From: Motacilla alba alba
Taxonomy: Eukaryota; Chordata; Aves; Passeriformes; Motacillidae
Direction of reading: 5' to 3'
Assembly (NCBI RefSeq): GCF_015832195.1
Contig: NC_052021.1
Span: forward strand, 23,604,286 to 23,668,285
Length of the DNA stretch: 64,000 nt
In this document: in pieces, positions 23,302-64,000 of the stretch
How the letters are laid out: every line of letters starts with the position of its first letter
Position numbering within the stretch: position 1 is the first letter of the stretch
Position numbers and translations under genes: made by a program
The notes under the pieces: generated by a model
Databases searched by the model: none
Told to the model about the DNA's origin: nothing
The model's input: the letters and a program-made list of their open reading frames with translations, nothing else

Positions 23302-64000
<40,699 letters not shown>

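Overview
The window is vertebrate nuclear DNA, most likely from a bird. Two spliced protein-coding genes face each other. The clearest lineage marker is a 127-bp tail of a CR1 retrotransposon near 56.1 kb, the usual LINE end in avian genomes. The gene pair and its convergent order match the CNNM2-NT5C2 neighbourhood known from human 10q24. Nothing looks prokaryotic, and most long open frames are chance readings of introns, UTRs or GC-rich spacer.

1-18.9 kb, plus strand: the 3' end of CNNM2, a magnesium-transport mediator. Four coding exons (2320-2413, 4807-4872, 8493-8677, 10877-11086) join in frame and encode the last 184 residues, from the end of the cyclic-nucleotide-binding-homology domain to the C-terminus. 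The second of these is the 22-codon cassette exon known to be optional in this gene. Behind the stop is what looks like one very long 3' UTR of about 7.8 kb: I see no AATAAA before the one at 18873.

18.9-21.84 kb: GC-rich spacer between the two polyadenylation sites. It holds a small CpG-dense block at about 18905-19060 and no recognisable gene.

21.84-64 kb, minus strand: NT5C2, the cytosolic purine 5'-nucleotidase II. All 17 coding exons are present, with GT-AG introns and one continuous frame of 565 codons (human protein: 561). All HAD-phosphatase catalytic residues and the allosteric effector-site residues keep their human numbering. The 5' non-coding first exon and main promoter lie beyond 64 kb. 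Two large introns (about 17 kb and 11 kb) carry most of the accessory sequence: a CR1 tail, an old L2-like LINE relic, short tandem repeats, a 13-bp perfect hairpin, and a CpG-rich block.

The observations most worth a second look concern NT5C2 isoforms. (a) A CpG-rich block at about 53.77-54.08 kb ends a possible alternative first exon whose ATG sits directly before a strong donor and is in frame with coding exon 2. (b) A 161-nt exon-like block at 50810-50970 has the phases needed to replace coding exon 2, which would give a protein without the catalytic DMDYT motif. Both are predictions from sequence and need RNA evidence.
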